Below are positions 17,093-25,700 of a stretch of DNA of 64,000 nucleotides, piece by piece. A program made the translations under genes and the position numbers. The stretch lies in NCBI RefSeq assembly GCF_038066715.1, contig NZ_JBBUKT010000002.1, forward strand, positions 310,001 through 374,000, read 5' to 3'. This stretch comes from Luteolibacter sp. Y139 (lineage in GTDB: Bacteria > Verrucomicrobiota > Verrucomicrobiia > Verrucomicrobiales > Akkermansiaceae). How positions within the stretch are numbered: the stretch's first letter is position 1; every line of letters starts with the position of its first letter. The notes below the pieces were generated by a model. It had not been told where the DNA came from and made no database searches. It saw only the letters and a program-made list of their open reading frames with translations.

Positions 17093-17595
17093 GTTTGAGG
17101 GAGTGCCACATCATCACCGGTCCGGCGGGTGCGGGGAAATCCTCCCATGCCCGCCGGCTTGCTTTGGAATTGGGCGCATGCCTCATCGATAGCGATACAG
17201 CGACGGAGCGGCTTGTCCGCGCCGGGCTTTCGCTGGCGGGGATGGATCCCGATGATCGCGACTCGCCTGCTTACAAGCGGGTGTATCGTGATGCGGTGTA
17301 TGAGGCGATGTTCGACCTCGCTGTAGCGAACTTGCCGCAGATTCCGGTGGTTCTTGCTGGTCCGTTTACTCGCGAAGGCGGTGAGACGGATTGGCCGGAG
17401 CGGCTGGAGCAGCGGCTTGGCGTTAAGCCGGTGCTGCACTTCGTGTGGTGTCCCATCGAGGTTCGCCGCGAGCGGATGATTGCGCGAGGCGAGGACCGGG
17501 ATTTGCCGAAGCTGAAGGATTGGGAAAGCTATGCTGCTTCCTGCCGTGAGGAGCGGCCGGTGTGGGAGCATGTGTTCGTGGAGACAGGTTGTTAG
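17089..17595 (+). CDS. P-loop kinase-like (AAA_33/zeta-type) protein
   Basis: 168 residues from a GTG start overlapping the preceding stop. A Walker A loop GPAGAGKSS lies at residues about 11-19. LIDSDTATERL follows in the place of the nucleoside/amino-acid kinase 'DSD' motif. A second acidic strand and an Arg-rich lid (WCPIEVRRERMIARG) resemble small-molecule kinases of the AAA_33/gluconate-kinase-like group. The HFVWCP strand and lid support a phosphotransferase rather than a motor ATPase. The substrate is unknown. There is no partner antitoxin gene, so a toxin role is not supported. Its TAG stop overlaps the TAA stop of the converging DUF2071 gene, both within a TGTTAG motif. Confidence 0.7.
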   Translation: MSLRECHIITGPAGAGKSSHARRLALELGACLIDSDTATERLVRAGLSLAGMDPDDRDSPAYKRVYRDAVYEAMFDLAVANLPQIPVVLAGPFTREGGETDWPERLEQRLGVKPVLHFVWCPIEVRRERMIARGEDRDLPKLKDWESYAASCREERPVWEHVFVETGC

Positions 17596-18350
17596 AGCGT
17601 GGGGGGAAGGCGCCGCAACGGGAAGATGTGGACGTCCACGTGATCCACCCAGAGCATCGATTCGGGTGGACCGTGAGGTTCTGGCAGGCCGTCCCATTTT
17701 ACCGGGAGGGTGGACCACTGGTCACACTTGGCAGGGCCCCAGCGGTAGGGCGGGTGATGGACCTTGCCGCTGTAGAGGCGGTCGTTCCTGCCGCGGGAGA
17801 AGAGGATGTAGCGCTCTAACAGAAAGAACTCGAGCGTGCCGGGATGTGCTTCCCGTATTTCGCCGGCGGGGCCGTACTCGTAGACCGCCTCGTCGAGTTC
17901 GCCATCCCGCAGGCAGTGATAGCGGGTGGCATTGAGATCTCCGCCGTAGCGCATGCGGGCGTGCTCGTAGGGAAGCAGGAAGAGATTGCGCGCCAGCTCC
18001 ACGGCGACGGGTTGGTTGCAATCGAGTGAGAGGAACCACACGCCCGGCTGGCCGGAGTCATCGTGGCAGTAGATCCGGACGTTGAGCTCGAGGAACCACG
18101 ACAGCCCGGGCACGGCAGGCATGAGGACGGGCCTGACCCGCTCCATCAGGAACGGCACCACGCCGAGCCAGGCCTCTCCCTCGTGAAGATCGAGATGAAG
18201 GCCGGCGGGCAGGAGCGGGCGAAGCAGATCCGGATCGACGCGCCAGTGGAGGAACAGCAGGCGCGACCAGCGCTGCTTCATCACCGGGAGTCCCGCGGGA
18301 CGATCGCGGGCGGCGAGGCGATGGTAGGTGGTCGGCTGCGTGTGGTTCAC
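17592..18350 (-). CDS. DUF2071 (YqjF-like) protein
   Basis: About 252 residues from a GTG at 18350. The frame stays open upstream to an ATG at 18425, and an internal ATG lies at 18281. The GTG was preferred because the residues before the first strand (LAARDRPAGLPVMKQRW) match the usual start of the family. Typical motifs: LLFLHWRVDPDLLRPLLPAG, GEAWLGVVPFLMERVRP, ELNVRIYCHDD, GVWFLSLDCN and the terminal HPPYRW segment. The family has an acetoacetate-decarboxylase-like fold and an unknown, probably cytoplasmic role. The gene is convergent with the P-loop kinase gene and shares a stop region with it. Confidence 0.75.
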   Translation of the reverse strand: MNHTQPTTYHRLAARDRPAGLPVMKQRWSRLLFLHWRVDPDLLRPLLPAGLHLDLHEGEAWLGVVPFLMERVRPVLMPAVPGLSWFLELNVRIYCHDDSGQPGVWFLSLDCNQPVAVELARNLFLLPYEHARMRYGGDLNATRYHCLRDGELDEAVYEYGPAGEIREAHPGTLEFFLLERYILFSRGRNDRLYSGKVHHPPYRWGPAKCDQWSTLPVKWDGLPEPHGPPESMLWVDHVDVHIFPLRRLPPTL

Positions 18351-18659
18351 CCGCCCATGGATGGCTTTCCGGGGACCTTGAGAAAAGGAAAGGCTGCACA
18401 AGCCCCGGCAAATTCCGTGGGCCATGGACAGAGTTGGACTCCGGAGCGGAACATTTCCGAAGATTTTTTGCTAAGTCGGCTGATCCGCCCGGCATCCATG
18501 CGTGCAATCCCGCTTCCCTCCTAGGTCTGCGGGGATGCTGTCAGACAAAATCCGAGAAGGATGAAACGTGTTCTACCTGAGAAACGTTCCGTCCCGACCC
18601 ACGGCGAGGTCCCCAAGACCAAGCCACCCGATTGAACCCAATATACCCTCAGAAGCCCA
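18351..18659. other. Divergent intergenic region upstream of the second beta-repeat gene
   Basis: This 309-bp spacer must carry the promoters of both the DUF2071 gene and the beta-repeat gene. No credible ORF is present. An 'AAGATTTTTTGCTAAG' stretch near 18457-18475 is the most AT-rich part. GAAACGT occurs twice in the same direction (18563-18569 and 18581-18587), 18 bp apart, and could be a binding site. Neither element is strong enough to name a regulator. Confidence 0.3.
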
Positions 18660-21600
18660 ATGACCCAACGTCAGACCCTGCTGGCGCTCGCTGCAATGAC
18701 GAGCCTCTCCGCGACCCCTGTCCTAGCCCTTTCCCTCTACTGGGATGGCACGAATACCACCCCGGACGCCGATGGCGGTGCGGGGACTTGGGATACCGCC
18801 ACAACCTTGAATTGGGATACGGCGGCCACTGCCGGAAGCGATGCCGTATGGCCCGCCACAGGCACGGACAATGATGCGGTCTTCGCCGGCGCCGGCGGGG
18901 CCGTCACTATCCCGACCAACGGCGTGGTGGCGAATGACCTGAGCTTCCAGAGCACAGGATACACCGTCAGCGGCGACCCGCTGACCCTGAATGCCGCGAC
19001 GAACAATATCACGGTAGCCGGTGGCGTCACCGCAGCGATCTCCGTGCCGGTCACCGCCACCGCGGGCAATGTCAACGTTGTCGGCACCGGCACGCTAGAT
19101 CTCAGCGGGGCCTATGCGGGAAGCGCCCGGAATTTCACGGTCTCCAGTGCCACGGTGAACCTTTCCTCACCTACCTTTGCGATCAAGAAGTTCATCGTGG
19201 GGGCCATCATCGGCACCACCACTCCCGCCACGCTCAATCTCAACGGCGGGACGGTCACCACGTCCGGTGACTATGTGGGGATTGGGGACGGCATCAGTGC
19301 CACGCTGAATGTCCAAGGGGGTAATCTGACGCTGGGCGCGGCGACGACGGCGCTTTTCCTGGGGACCAATACGAATACGGTCGGGACGCTGAACATCACG
19401 TCCGGCAGCGTGAATGTGAACTCCGGGCCGCTGAACGTGGGCACGGGCTACAACGGCGCCCAGACCACGGCCTCGACGGGCATCCTGACCATTTCCGGCA
19501 CCGGTGCCTACAACCACAACAGCGGCAGCCAGGTGAAGCTCACCAACTCGGCGAACCAGACCGGCACGGTGAACCTGCTGGCGGGCGGCACTTTCAGCAT
19601 CAACGGGCAGGCAATCACCAAGGGCTTGGGCACCGCGACCTTCAACTTCGACGGTGGCACGCTGCGCTCGCTGGTGAGCACCGCGAACTACTTCACTGGA
19701 GGCCTCAATCCCGTGGTGAATGCCGGCGGCGCGAATGTCGATACGAATGGCTTCAACGGCACCATCTCCACCAACCTGACCGCAGGCACGGGCAATGGTG
19801 GCTTGACCAAGAAGGGCGCTGGTTTCCTAGGCTTGGCCGGGGTGAACACCTACACCGGCAACACGGTGATCCAAGGCGGTCAGCTGATCGCGAACGCGCT
19901 CACCGCCATTCCGGCTCCGGCCAAGGTCTCGGTGGCAAGCGGTGCGGGCTATGGCACGCGGCTCGGCCTCGTCAGCGAGGCTGACTTTCTCAGCCTGGCA
20001 GGTGCCGCGGCGTTTGCTCCGGGTTCCTACGCTGCCTTTGACACGGGCAGCGGCAACCAGGTCCTGACCACGAACATCGCCACCGCCACCAATCTCGGTA
20101 CGGCGATTGGTTTGGCAAAGGTCGGCGCCAATACGTTGACGGTCGATCTCTCGGCCCAGACGTTCACCGGCGACATCGCAGTGAATGGCGGCCCGCTGAC
20201 GCTGGATACGGCGGGCACGCGCAGCTATGGCGGAGCCATCACCGGAAACCAGACGCTCAATGTCCAGGGCACCGGCGGCCTGACGCTTACCGGCACTTCG
20301 AGTATCGGCCAGTTCAACAAGTTTGGTGGCAGCACCTTCACTTCCGCCGGGACAATGACCGTGGCGAACGGCCAGAACTTCTATGCTCATGAAGGGACCT
20401 TCCGGCAGACCGGCGGCGTCGTGAACAGCGGGGCCTATGTGGTCATTGGCCGGACAGCCGGCCTGACCGCCGAGTATGTGATCAATGAAGGCGTGCTGAA
20501 TGCCAGCGGCGTGACCGGAACCTCTCGCAATACCGTGCTCGCCGAGCAGGGCAGCACCGGGATCCTGACGATCAACGGCGGACTGGTGAATGCCCTCAAC
20601 AGCGCCACCGGCGGCGCGGCAGGCAACTCTGTCTATGGCATCCGCATGGCTGGCACCGTGGCGGACACCGCGACCCTGAACCTGAATGGCGGCACGCTGG
20701 TGCTCAGCCGGACCACAGGCGTGGGCACCTCAACCTTCAATTTCAATGGAGGCACCTTGAAGGCGAACAACAGTTTCACGGACTTCATGTGGGGCTTGAC
20801 CCGGGCGAATGTCCGCAATGGCGGGGCGGTGATCGATACGAATGGCAGCAACGTGACGATCGCCCAAGCCCTGCGACACTCGGAAATTCCAGGCGATGCG
20901 GCGACGGACGGCGGCTTGGTCAAGCGCGGTGATGGAGCCCTGGACCTCGCCAGTTCCGAGAACGACTACACCGGTGACACCACGGTGGTGGGCGGGAGCC
21001 TGGTGATGCACTCGCCCACGCTGGCGGACGGCTCGGACGTTACGATCGGGAGCGGGGCCTTTTTGGACCTTGAGACCGGCGTGACCGATACCATCCGGAC
21101 TCTGGTGATCAATGGTCAGCCGGCGGCGGTGGGCACGTGGGGCGGCAGCGGCTCTAGCGGGGCGGATCACGTCAGTGACGCGATCCTTGGCGATGGGCTA
21201 CTTCTCGTCACCCAATTGGCAGCCGTTTCCGACTATGACGCCTGGGCCACCGGCAAGGGATTGACCGGAGGAAATGCCGCGTCCACGGCTGATCCGGACC
21301 AAGACGGAGTGAGCAACCTGCTGGAGTTCGCGCTGGATGGCGATCCGCTCAGTGCCTCCGATAAAGGCAAGCAAGTCGTGCAGATTCAGGATGTCTCCGC
21401 TCCTGCTGGGAAAGAACTCACCCTGGTGGTGGCGGTGCGTGATGGGGCAACTTTCACCGCAGGCAGCGGCAATTCGCAGACCGCGACGGTGGACGGCGTG
21501 GTCTACCGGATCGAGGGATCACTTGGCCTCGCCAGCTTCGACAGCCCGGTCTCGCATGTCTCCGTCTCCGATGATGCGGGCATCGACATGCCTTACTTGG

Positions 21601-21698
21601 GTGGAACGGATTGGGAGTATCACACCTTCAAGCTGAATGCCTCCGAAGGACTTCCCTCGAAAGGCTTCCTGCGGGTGAGTGTGCAGCCGGCTCCCTGA
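18660..21698 (+). CDS. Secreted autotransporter-associated beta-strand repeat protein (1012 aa)
   Basis: A signal peptide of about 24 residues (MTQRQTLLALAAMTSLSATP) is followed by the typical opening of this class, LYWDGTNTTP and TTLNWDTAAT. Beta-helix sequence runs to about residue 855. Clear PATR-type repeats are GGLTKKGAGFLGLAGVNTYT near residue 380 and GLVKRGDGALDLASSENDYT near 760. Several LNLNGGT and FNFNGGTL strands recur between them. There is no transmembrane barrel. The final ~155 residues (from YDAWATGKGL) form the same terminal module as in the other two large secreted proteins here: a TADPDQDGVSNLLEFAL motif and the ending GFLRVSVQPAP. The protein is probably surface-exposed or released; its function is unknown. 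It is followed by a strong intrinsic terminator. Confidence 0.8.
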   Translation: MTQRQTLLALAAMTSLSATPVLALSLYWDGTNTTPDADGGAGTWDTATTLNWDTAATAGSDAVWPATGTDNDAVFAGAGGAVTIPTNGVVANDLSFQSTGYTVSGDPLTLNAATNNITVAGGVTAAISVPVTATAGNVNVVGTGTLDLSGAYAGSARNFTVSSATVNLSSPTFAIKKFIVGAIIGTTTPATLNLNGGTVTTSGDYVGIGDGISATLNVQGGNLTLGAATTALFLGTNTNTVGTLNITSGSVNVNSGPLNVGTGYNGAQTTASTGILTISGTGAYNHNSGSQVKLTNSANQTGTVNLLAGGTFSINGQAITKGLGTATFNFDGGTLRSLVSTANYFTGGLNPVVNAGGANVDTNGFNGTISTNLTAGTGNGGLTKKGAGFLGLAGVNTYTGNTVIQGGQLIANALTAIPAPAKVSVASGAGYGTRLGLVSEADFLSLAGAAAFAPGSYAAFDTGSGNQVLTTNIATATNLGTAIGLAKVGANTLTVDLSAQTFTGDIAVNGGPLTLDTAGTRSYGGAITGNQTLNVQGTGGLTLTGTSSIGQFNKFGGSTFTSAGTMTVANGQNFYAHEGTFRQTGGVVNSGAYVVIGRTAGLTAEYVINEGVLNASGVTGTSRNTVLAEQGSTGILTINGGLVNALNSATGGAAGNSVYGIRMAGTVADTATLNLNGGTLVLSRTTGVGTSTFNFNGGTLKANNSFTDFMWGLTRANVRNGGAVIDTNGSNVTIAQALRHSEIPGDAATDGGLVKRGDGALDLASSENDYTGDTTVVGGSLVMHSPTLADGSDVTIGSGAFLDLETGVTDTIRTLVINGQPAAVGTWGGSGSSGADHVSDAILGDGLLLVTQLAAVSDYDAWATGKGLTGGNAASTADPDQDGVSNLLEFALDGDPLSASDKGKQVVQIQDVSAPAGKELTLVVAVRDGATFTAGSGNSQTATVDGVVYRIEGSLGLASFDSPVSHVSVSDDAGIDMPYLGGTDWEYHTFKLNASEGLPSKGFLRVSVQPAP

Positions 21699-21727
21699 GC
21701 CACACCGTTGACCATTGTTAGATCACA

Positions 21728-21758
21728 CCGCGCGAGCTTCGGGGCTCGCGCGGTTTTT
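21728..21758 (+). terminator. Rho-independent terminator
   Basis: A perfect 10-bp stem CCGCGCGAGC (21728-21737) / GCTCGCGCGG (21744-21753) with loop TTCGGG, followed by TTTTT. It starts 30 bp after the stop of the second beta-repeat gene and lies between it and a convergent gene. This is the clearest intrinsic terminator in the window. Confidence 0.92.
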
Positions 21759-21776
21759 CGCGTTTCAAGCCGAAGC

Positions 21777-22658
21777 TCAGAGCGCTGCGATGATCTTCTC
21801 CATCCGCTTGCCGTAGTCGACGTAGCTGTCGTAGCACTGCTGCCAATCGACCTGCGACTGGTCCTTCACGTGGAAGACAGTGGCGACGTGGGGCTCGATG
21901 GCGATCCAGCCCTCGTAGCCGCGGGACTTCGCATCGGCGAGGATCTCGGGGATCTTCGCATCGCCCTCGCCCGGCATGGTGTAGATGGGCTCCACGCCGT
22001 CGGTTGGCGGGCTGATGCAGTCCTTGATGTGGATGTGGACGACGTGGTCGCGGACCGTGGTCCAGAACTCCCACGGGTCTTGCCATGGGTAAGGCTCGCC
22101 CTTCGAGCGGTCGCGTTGGAACAGAGGATTGCCGGTGTCGAAGACGAGCTTGAGGCCGGGGATTTCCTCGATCAGCCGAAGCGTGTGTTCGGCGGAGAAG
22201 CCGCCCCAGTTCATACAGTTTTCGTGGATGGCGGTGAGGCCGGCATCGTCGAAGCGCTGCACAATTTCACGAAGGCGGCGGAAGCGCTCCTGCTCCTGCT
22301 GGTCTTCGCCCCATGGCTCCTGGGCGTAGGACATCACGCGGATGAGCTTGGTGCCGAGGCGTTGCATGCGCGGGATGGCGCGCTCGATTTCAGCAAGCGT
22401 GATGGCGAAGTCGGTGGTGATCTTCTTGCCCCAATTTCCGATCAGCGAGCCGAATTCGGGGATCTGAATGCCGGCTTCATCGAGACGGTCGGCGACGCGG
22501 TCGAAGTCATCCTGCGGCAACTCGTGGAGGTTCGCGCCATTCATTCCGCGAGCGGAGATGGCGGACCAGCCGAGTTCCTTGGTGGCCTTGATCTGGGTCT
22601 CGAGGTCGCGTGCGGCCTCGTCGGCGAAGCCCGTCAGTTTAAGGGTCGGAGCGGACAT
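21777..22658 (-). CDS. Sugar phosphate isomerase/epimerase-type TIM barrel (cytoplasmic)
   Basis: 293 residues from ATG 22658 (MSAPTLKLTGFADEAARDL). The open frame continues upstream but that part is a shadow of the next gene. The xylose-isomerase-like barrel is complete: TGFADEAARD, WSAISARGMNGANLHEL, RVMSYAQEPWGEDQQ, TAIHENCMNWGG (His and Glu ligands), LVFDTGNP, VVHIHIKDCI and GWIAIEPHV. It lacks a signal peptide and is probably cytoplasmic. The likely reaction is isomerisation or epimerisation of a sugar or cyclitol. The gene lies 85 bp downstream of the giant subtilase gene on the same strand, separated by a hairpin, so it may have its own promoter. Confidence 0.8.
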   Translation of the reverse strand: MSAPTLKLTGFADEAARDLETQIKATKELGWSAISARGMNGANLHELPQDDFDRVADRLDEAGIQIPEFGSLIGNWGKKITTDFAITLAEIERAIPRMQRLGTKLIRVMSYAQEPWGEDQQEQERFRRLREIVQRFDDAGLTAIHENCMNWGGFSAEHTLRLIEEIPGLKLVFDTGNPLFQRDRSKGEPYPWQDPWEFWTTVRDHVVHIHIKDCISPPTDGVEPIYTMPGEGDAKIPEILADAKSRGYEGWIAIEPHVATVFHVKDQSQVDWQQCYDSYVDYGKRMEKIIAAL

Positions 22659-22714
22659 GTCTGACAGATGTTGAGCCTGCCCGGCCGCTGCCTGCAACCC
22701 GCAAGTGCATCCCC

Positions 22715-22733
22715 TCAATGGGTGCCCCATTGA
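22715..22733 (-). terminator. Perfect hairpin just after the giant subtilase gene
   Basis: TCAATGGG (22715-22722) and CCCATTGA (22726-22733) form a perfect 8-bp stem with a 3-nt loop, 10 bp beyond the subtilase stop on the minus strand. There is no T-run after it, so termination would be inefficient or factor-assisted. It could equally protect the transcript end. Confidence 0.4.
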
Positions 22734-22743
22734 ATGGAGTATT

Positions 22744-25700
22744 TCACCTCGTTCCCACCGAGCCCCGGACGAAGAACTTGTGGGCTTCATTGAGGGGGAC
22801 CTCAACTTCGACGCTGGTGGAGCCGTCCGGGTTCTGGTGGAGGAGCCGGTCCGCCGGAACGAAAGGAAGCCAAGACGACAGATCGTCGCTGGTATCCAGC
22901 AGGATCGCTGAATCGGGGACGGTGCCGCGCCGGGTGTAGCCCACTCGCAGGCCATTCGCGGAGTGGCCGAGCAGCCGGATCGGGTTCACGGCATCCTGCT
23001 GCAAGGGATCGCGCAGGAAGACATACTCGGTACCGAGATCGAGGCCGTCGCCGTCCGGGTCATCATGCAGACCAGTGAAGGGACCGCCGGCGGGGAAGTG
23101 GAGTGAGCGCCAAGCGCTGAAGTCGGTGAGGGGGAAGCCATTGGACGAAACTCCCTTGCCCTGAAGTGGGATCGTGATGGTGCCAGCGATGGTTTCGAGG
23201 TTCAAGGTTGAGGCTGTGTCGCCTTCCGCTGTCGGCTGGAAAGTAAGCGGCAGGGTGACGGGAGTGTCGGCGACCACCGGGAATTGGGCGGCTGAGTGGA
23301 GCTGGAATGGTCCGGCCCCAAGCGGTGACGCGGTAGCGGTGATGGGTTCGGAATTGTCTCCGGAGATCAACACGGTGCGGGTCAAAAGATCGCCTTGCAT
23401 CACCGCTCCAAAATCGAGTGAAGCTGGCTGGATGGTCCATGGGGCGATGACTGTCATTTCCGCCAACAAGGGAACGGTGGGACGCAGCGGGTCATTGCTG
23501 GTCAAGCGGAGCTGCCGGCGGTAGGTCCCGGGAGCCAGTCCGGTGCTGTTAAAACTGAGGTTAAAGTCCGCGGAGGCACCGGGAACCAAGGTGCCGCCGG
23601 TGGCGGAGCAGCTCAGCCAGGAAACATCGCGCCCGCGCTGCAGGACGCTCAGGGAATTTGCCGCCAGCACGCGGGCGGAACCGGTGGTGTATCGGGCGTC
23701 CGAGAAAAGCTGCTGCCCCAGTGCGAGGATACGTCCCTGGCCCAAGCTGCCTTGAGCGGCGAAGCCGCGGCCATCGGGCAGGAGCGCGAGCAGGGAAGCT
23801 TGGCCGGTGGCCGCGAGTCCGATCTCGCAGTCCGTTCCCGTCAGGGCGGAGACGCCTTGCATCAGGGGGAGGACAGCGAAGCCCGTGGCTTGCGCGGTGG
23901 TCACGGGGACGTGAGCTGCACTCAGGCCACTGTCCTTGATCAGGCTATTCAGACGGCTTACGGAGGAATAGGTGCCACCTTCAAGGATCAAGGTGCCTCC
24001 GGACTTCACCCATTCGCGCAAGGCCGAGAAGTGGGAGCTTACCAACGAGGTCATGCGGCCGTCGATGATGATGGTGTCGTAGGCAGCGGGCGTCAGCAGC
24101 CCGGCAGTGGTCGGGATATTGGTCGGCGTGGCACCCCAAGTCGCGAGGTCGGCAAGGAGGGATTGATGGTTGTTCGCGAAGACACCGACCCGTAGCCCGG
24201 CCAAGACCGGGGATGTGGTGCCCGGCGCGGAGGGATTCATGACGGACGAGGTCCAAGTCAGGTTCTCGGGGCCGGCGTTTGCAACTTGGAGTGGCAGGGT
24301 CGAGGTAGCACCGGCAAAGCGGGTCAGTGGAGGAAGCTGGACTGGAGCTTCCAAGACGGGGCCCAAGGTTGCGGTTCCGGACAGGGGAATTGCCGGAGGC
24401 GGTGTCACGGCATTGGAAATGATGCGCAGATTCCCGCCATACGAGTTGGCGAGGAGTGGGCTGAAGCGCACTGTGAAAGTCGCCGACGCGCCACCTTTCA
24501 ATGTAAGCGGGAAGGCAGGACCGGTGGCGGTGAAGCCCTCCGGAAGTTCCAGGGCGGAGATGATCACCGGCACCGTGCCCTTGTGGTCCACCCGCAGCGT
24601 GGTGCTCGCCGGCACTCCGGCCTTGGTGCTGGCGAAGGTAATGGACGACTTGTTTGGCAGCAGGGTCGACTCGGTGGGAACTTCAATCGTGATCGGAACG
24701 GTGACCGCCGGTTGGGCCGGGCTGTTGGTCGTGTACTTGAGCGTGGCCTGATAGGTGCCCGGGATCATGCCCGCGGAATTGATCGTGAAGCCCGCCGTGC
24801 TGGTGGCGCCAATGGCGGTCGTCCCACTCACCGGGGTTGGGGTGACGAAGCCGCGCAGGCGGCCGGCCATCCACGAGAAGCATTGGTCGGTGAGCTTGCG
24901 GTTGCCGGTGGAATTGTAGGTGAAGACATCGTAGAAAACCGAGGTCGAAGCAATCACCCAACCTTTGCCTTGCGGTCCGACGACGGTCGAATTGTTGAAG
25001 GTGGTGCTGTTGATCTGCCTCTTCGTGAGAGCCGCAGCCTGTCCACTGAGGTTGAACTGCAGGTAAGGGTAGCTGGTATCATACAGCGAGGTGATCCCGC
25101 TGGTGATGGGATGGGGCACGACCTGCAGCGAACCGTAGCCGCCAGTGCCCGTGGCTGCCACAATGCCGCCACCAGACATCAGCGAATTGATCTTCGTGAT
25201 GCTCGAATTCTCGGTGGTAACCATCATGCAGCCACCATTTTCGATCCAGGTTTTGAGGGTTGCGATGTAGGCGGTTGATAGCGAATCGATCGTCTGGTCG
25301 AGAAGGATCACATCATAGGGAGTCGGGTTAGGCGAGGCGGCTGCCGCAAGATAGGTGACCGTGGCACCACGTGCGACCAGAGCAGCTTCAAGGTAGTCCA
25401 AGAAGGGATCAAAGACCGAGATGACCCCGATCTGCAGTCCCTGAAGGTCCTTGCCATTCGGGGCGGCATAGGGCGTGTATTCCACGCTCGCGCTCCATTG
25501 AAGGGCGGCTCCGCCGGGATTGCTGATGTTGAAACTCCGCGTTGCCGTGGTGAGACCGCCTTGGAGATTCACCGTGTAGGGAGTGGCATTGGTCGTAGCG
25601 AGCGGGGGCGGGGTGGCGGTGCCGTTCAGCGTGATTTCCGCGGCAGGAGTGTTCGCTGCATTCGAGGCGATCCTGAGTTTTCCCTGGAATGTGCCGACTT

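Noticed and set aside
17089-17595. Zeta-toxin of a toxin-antitoxin pair
   Set aside because: The Walker A and lid fit a kinase, but there is no neighbouring antitoxin gene; the upstream partner is a DUF4870 membrane protein.
22659-22955. In-frame extension upstream of the second TIM-barrel gene
   Set aside because: It overlaps the end of the giant subtilase in another frame, has no family similarity, and the barrel starts at MSAPTLKL.
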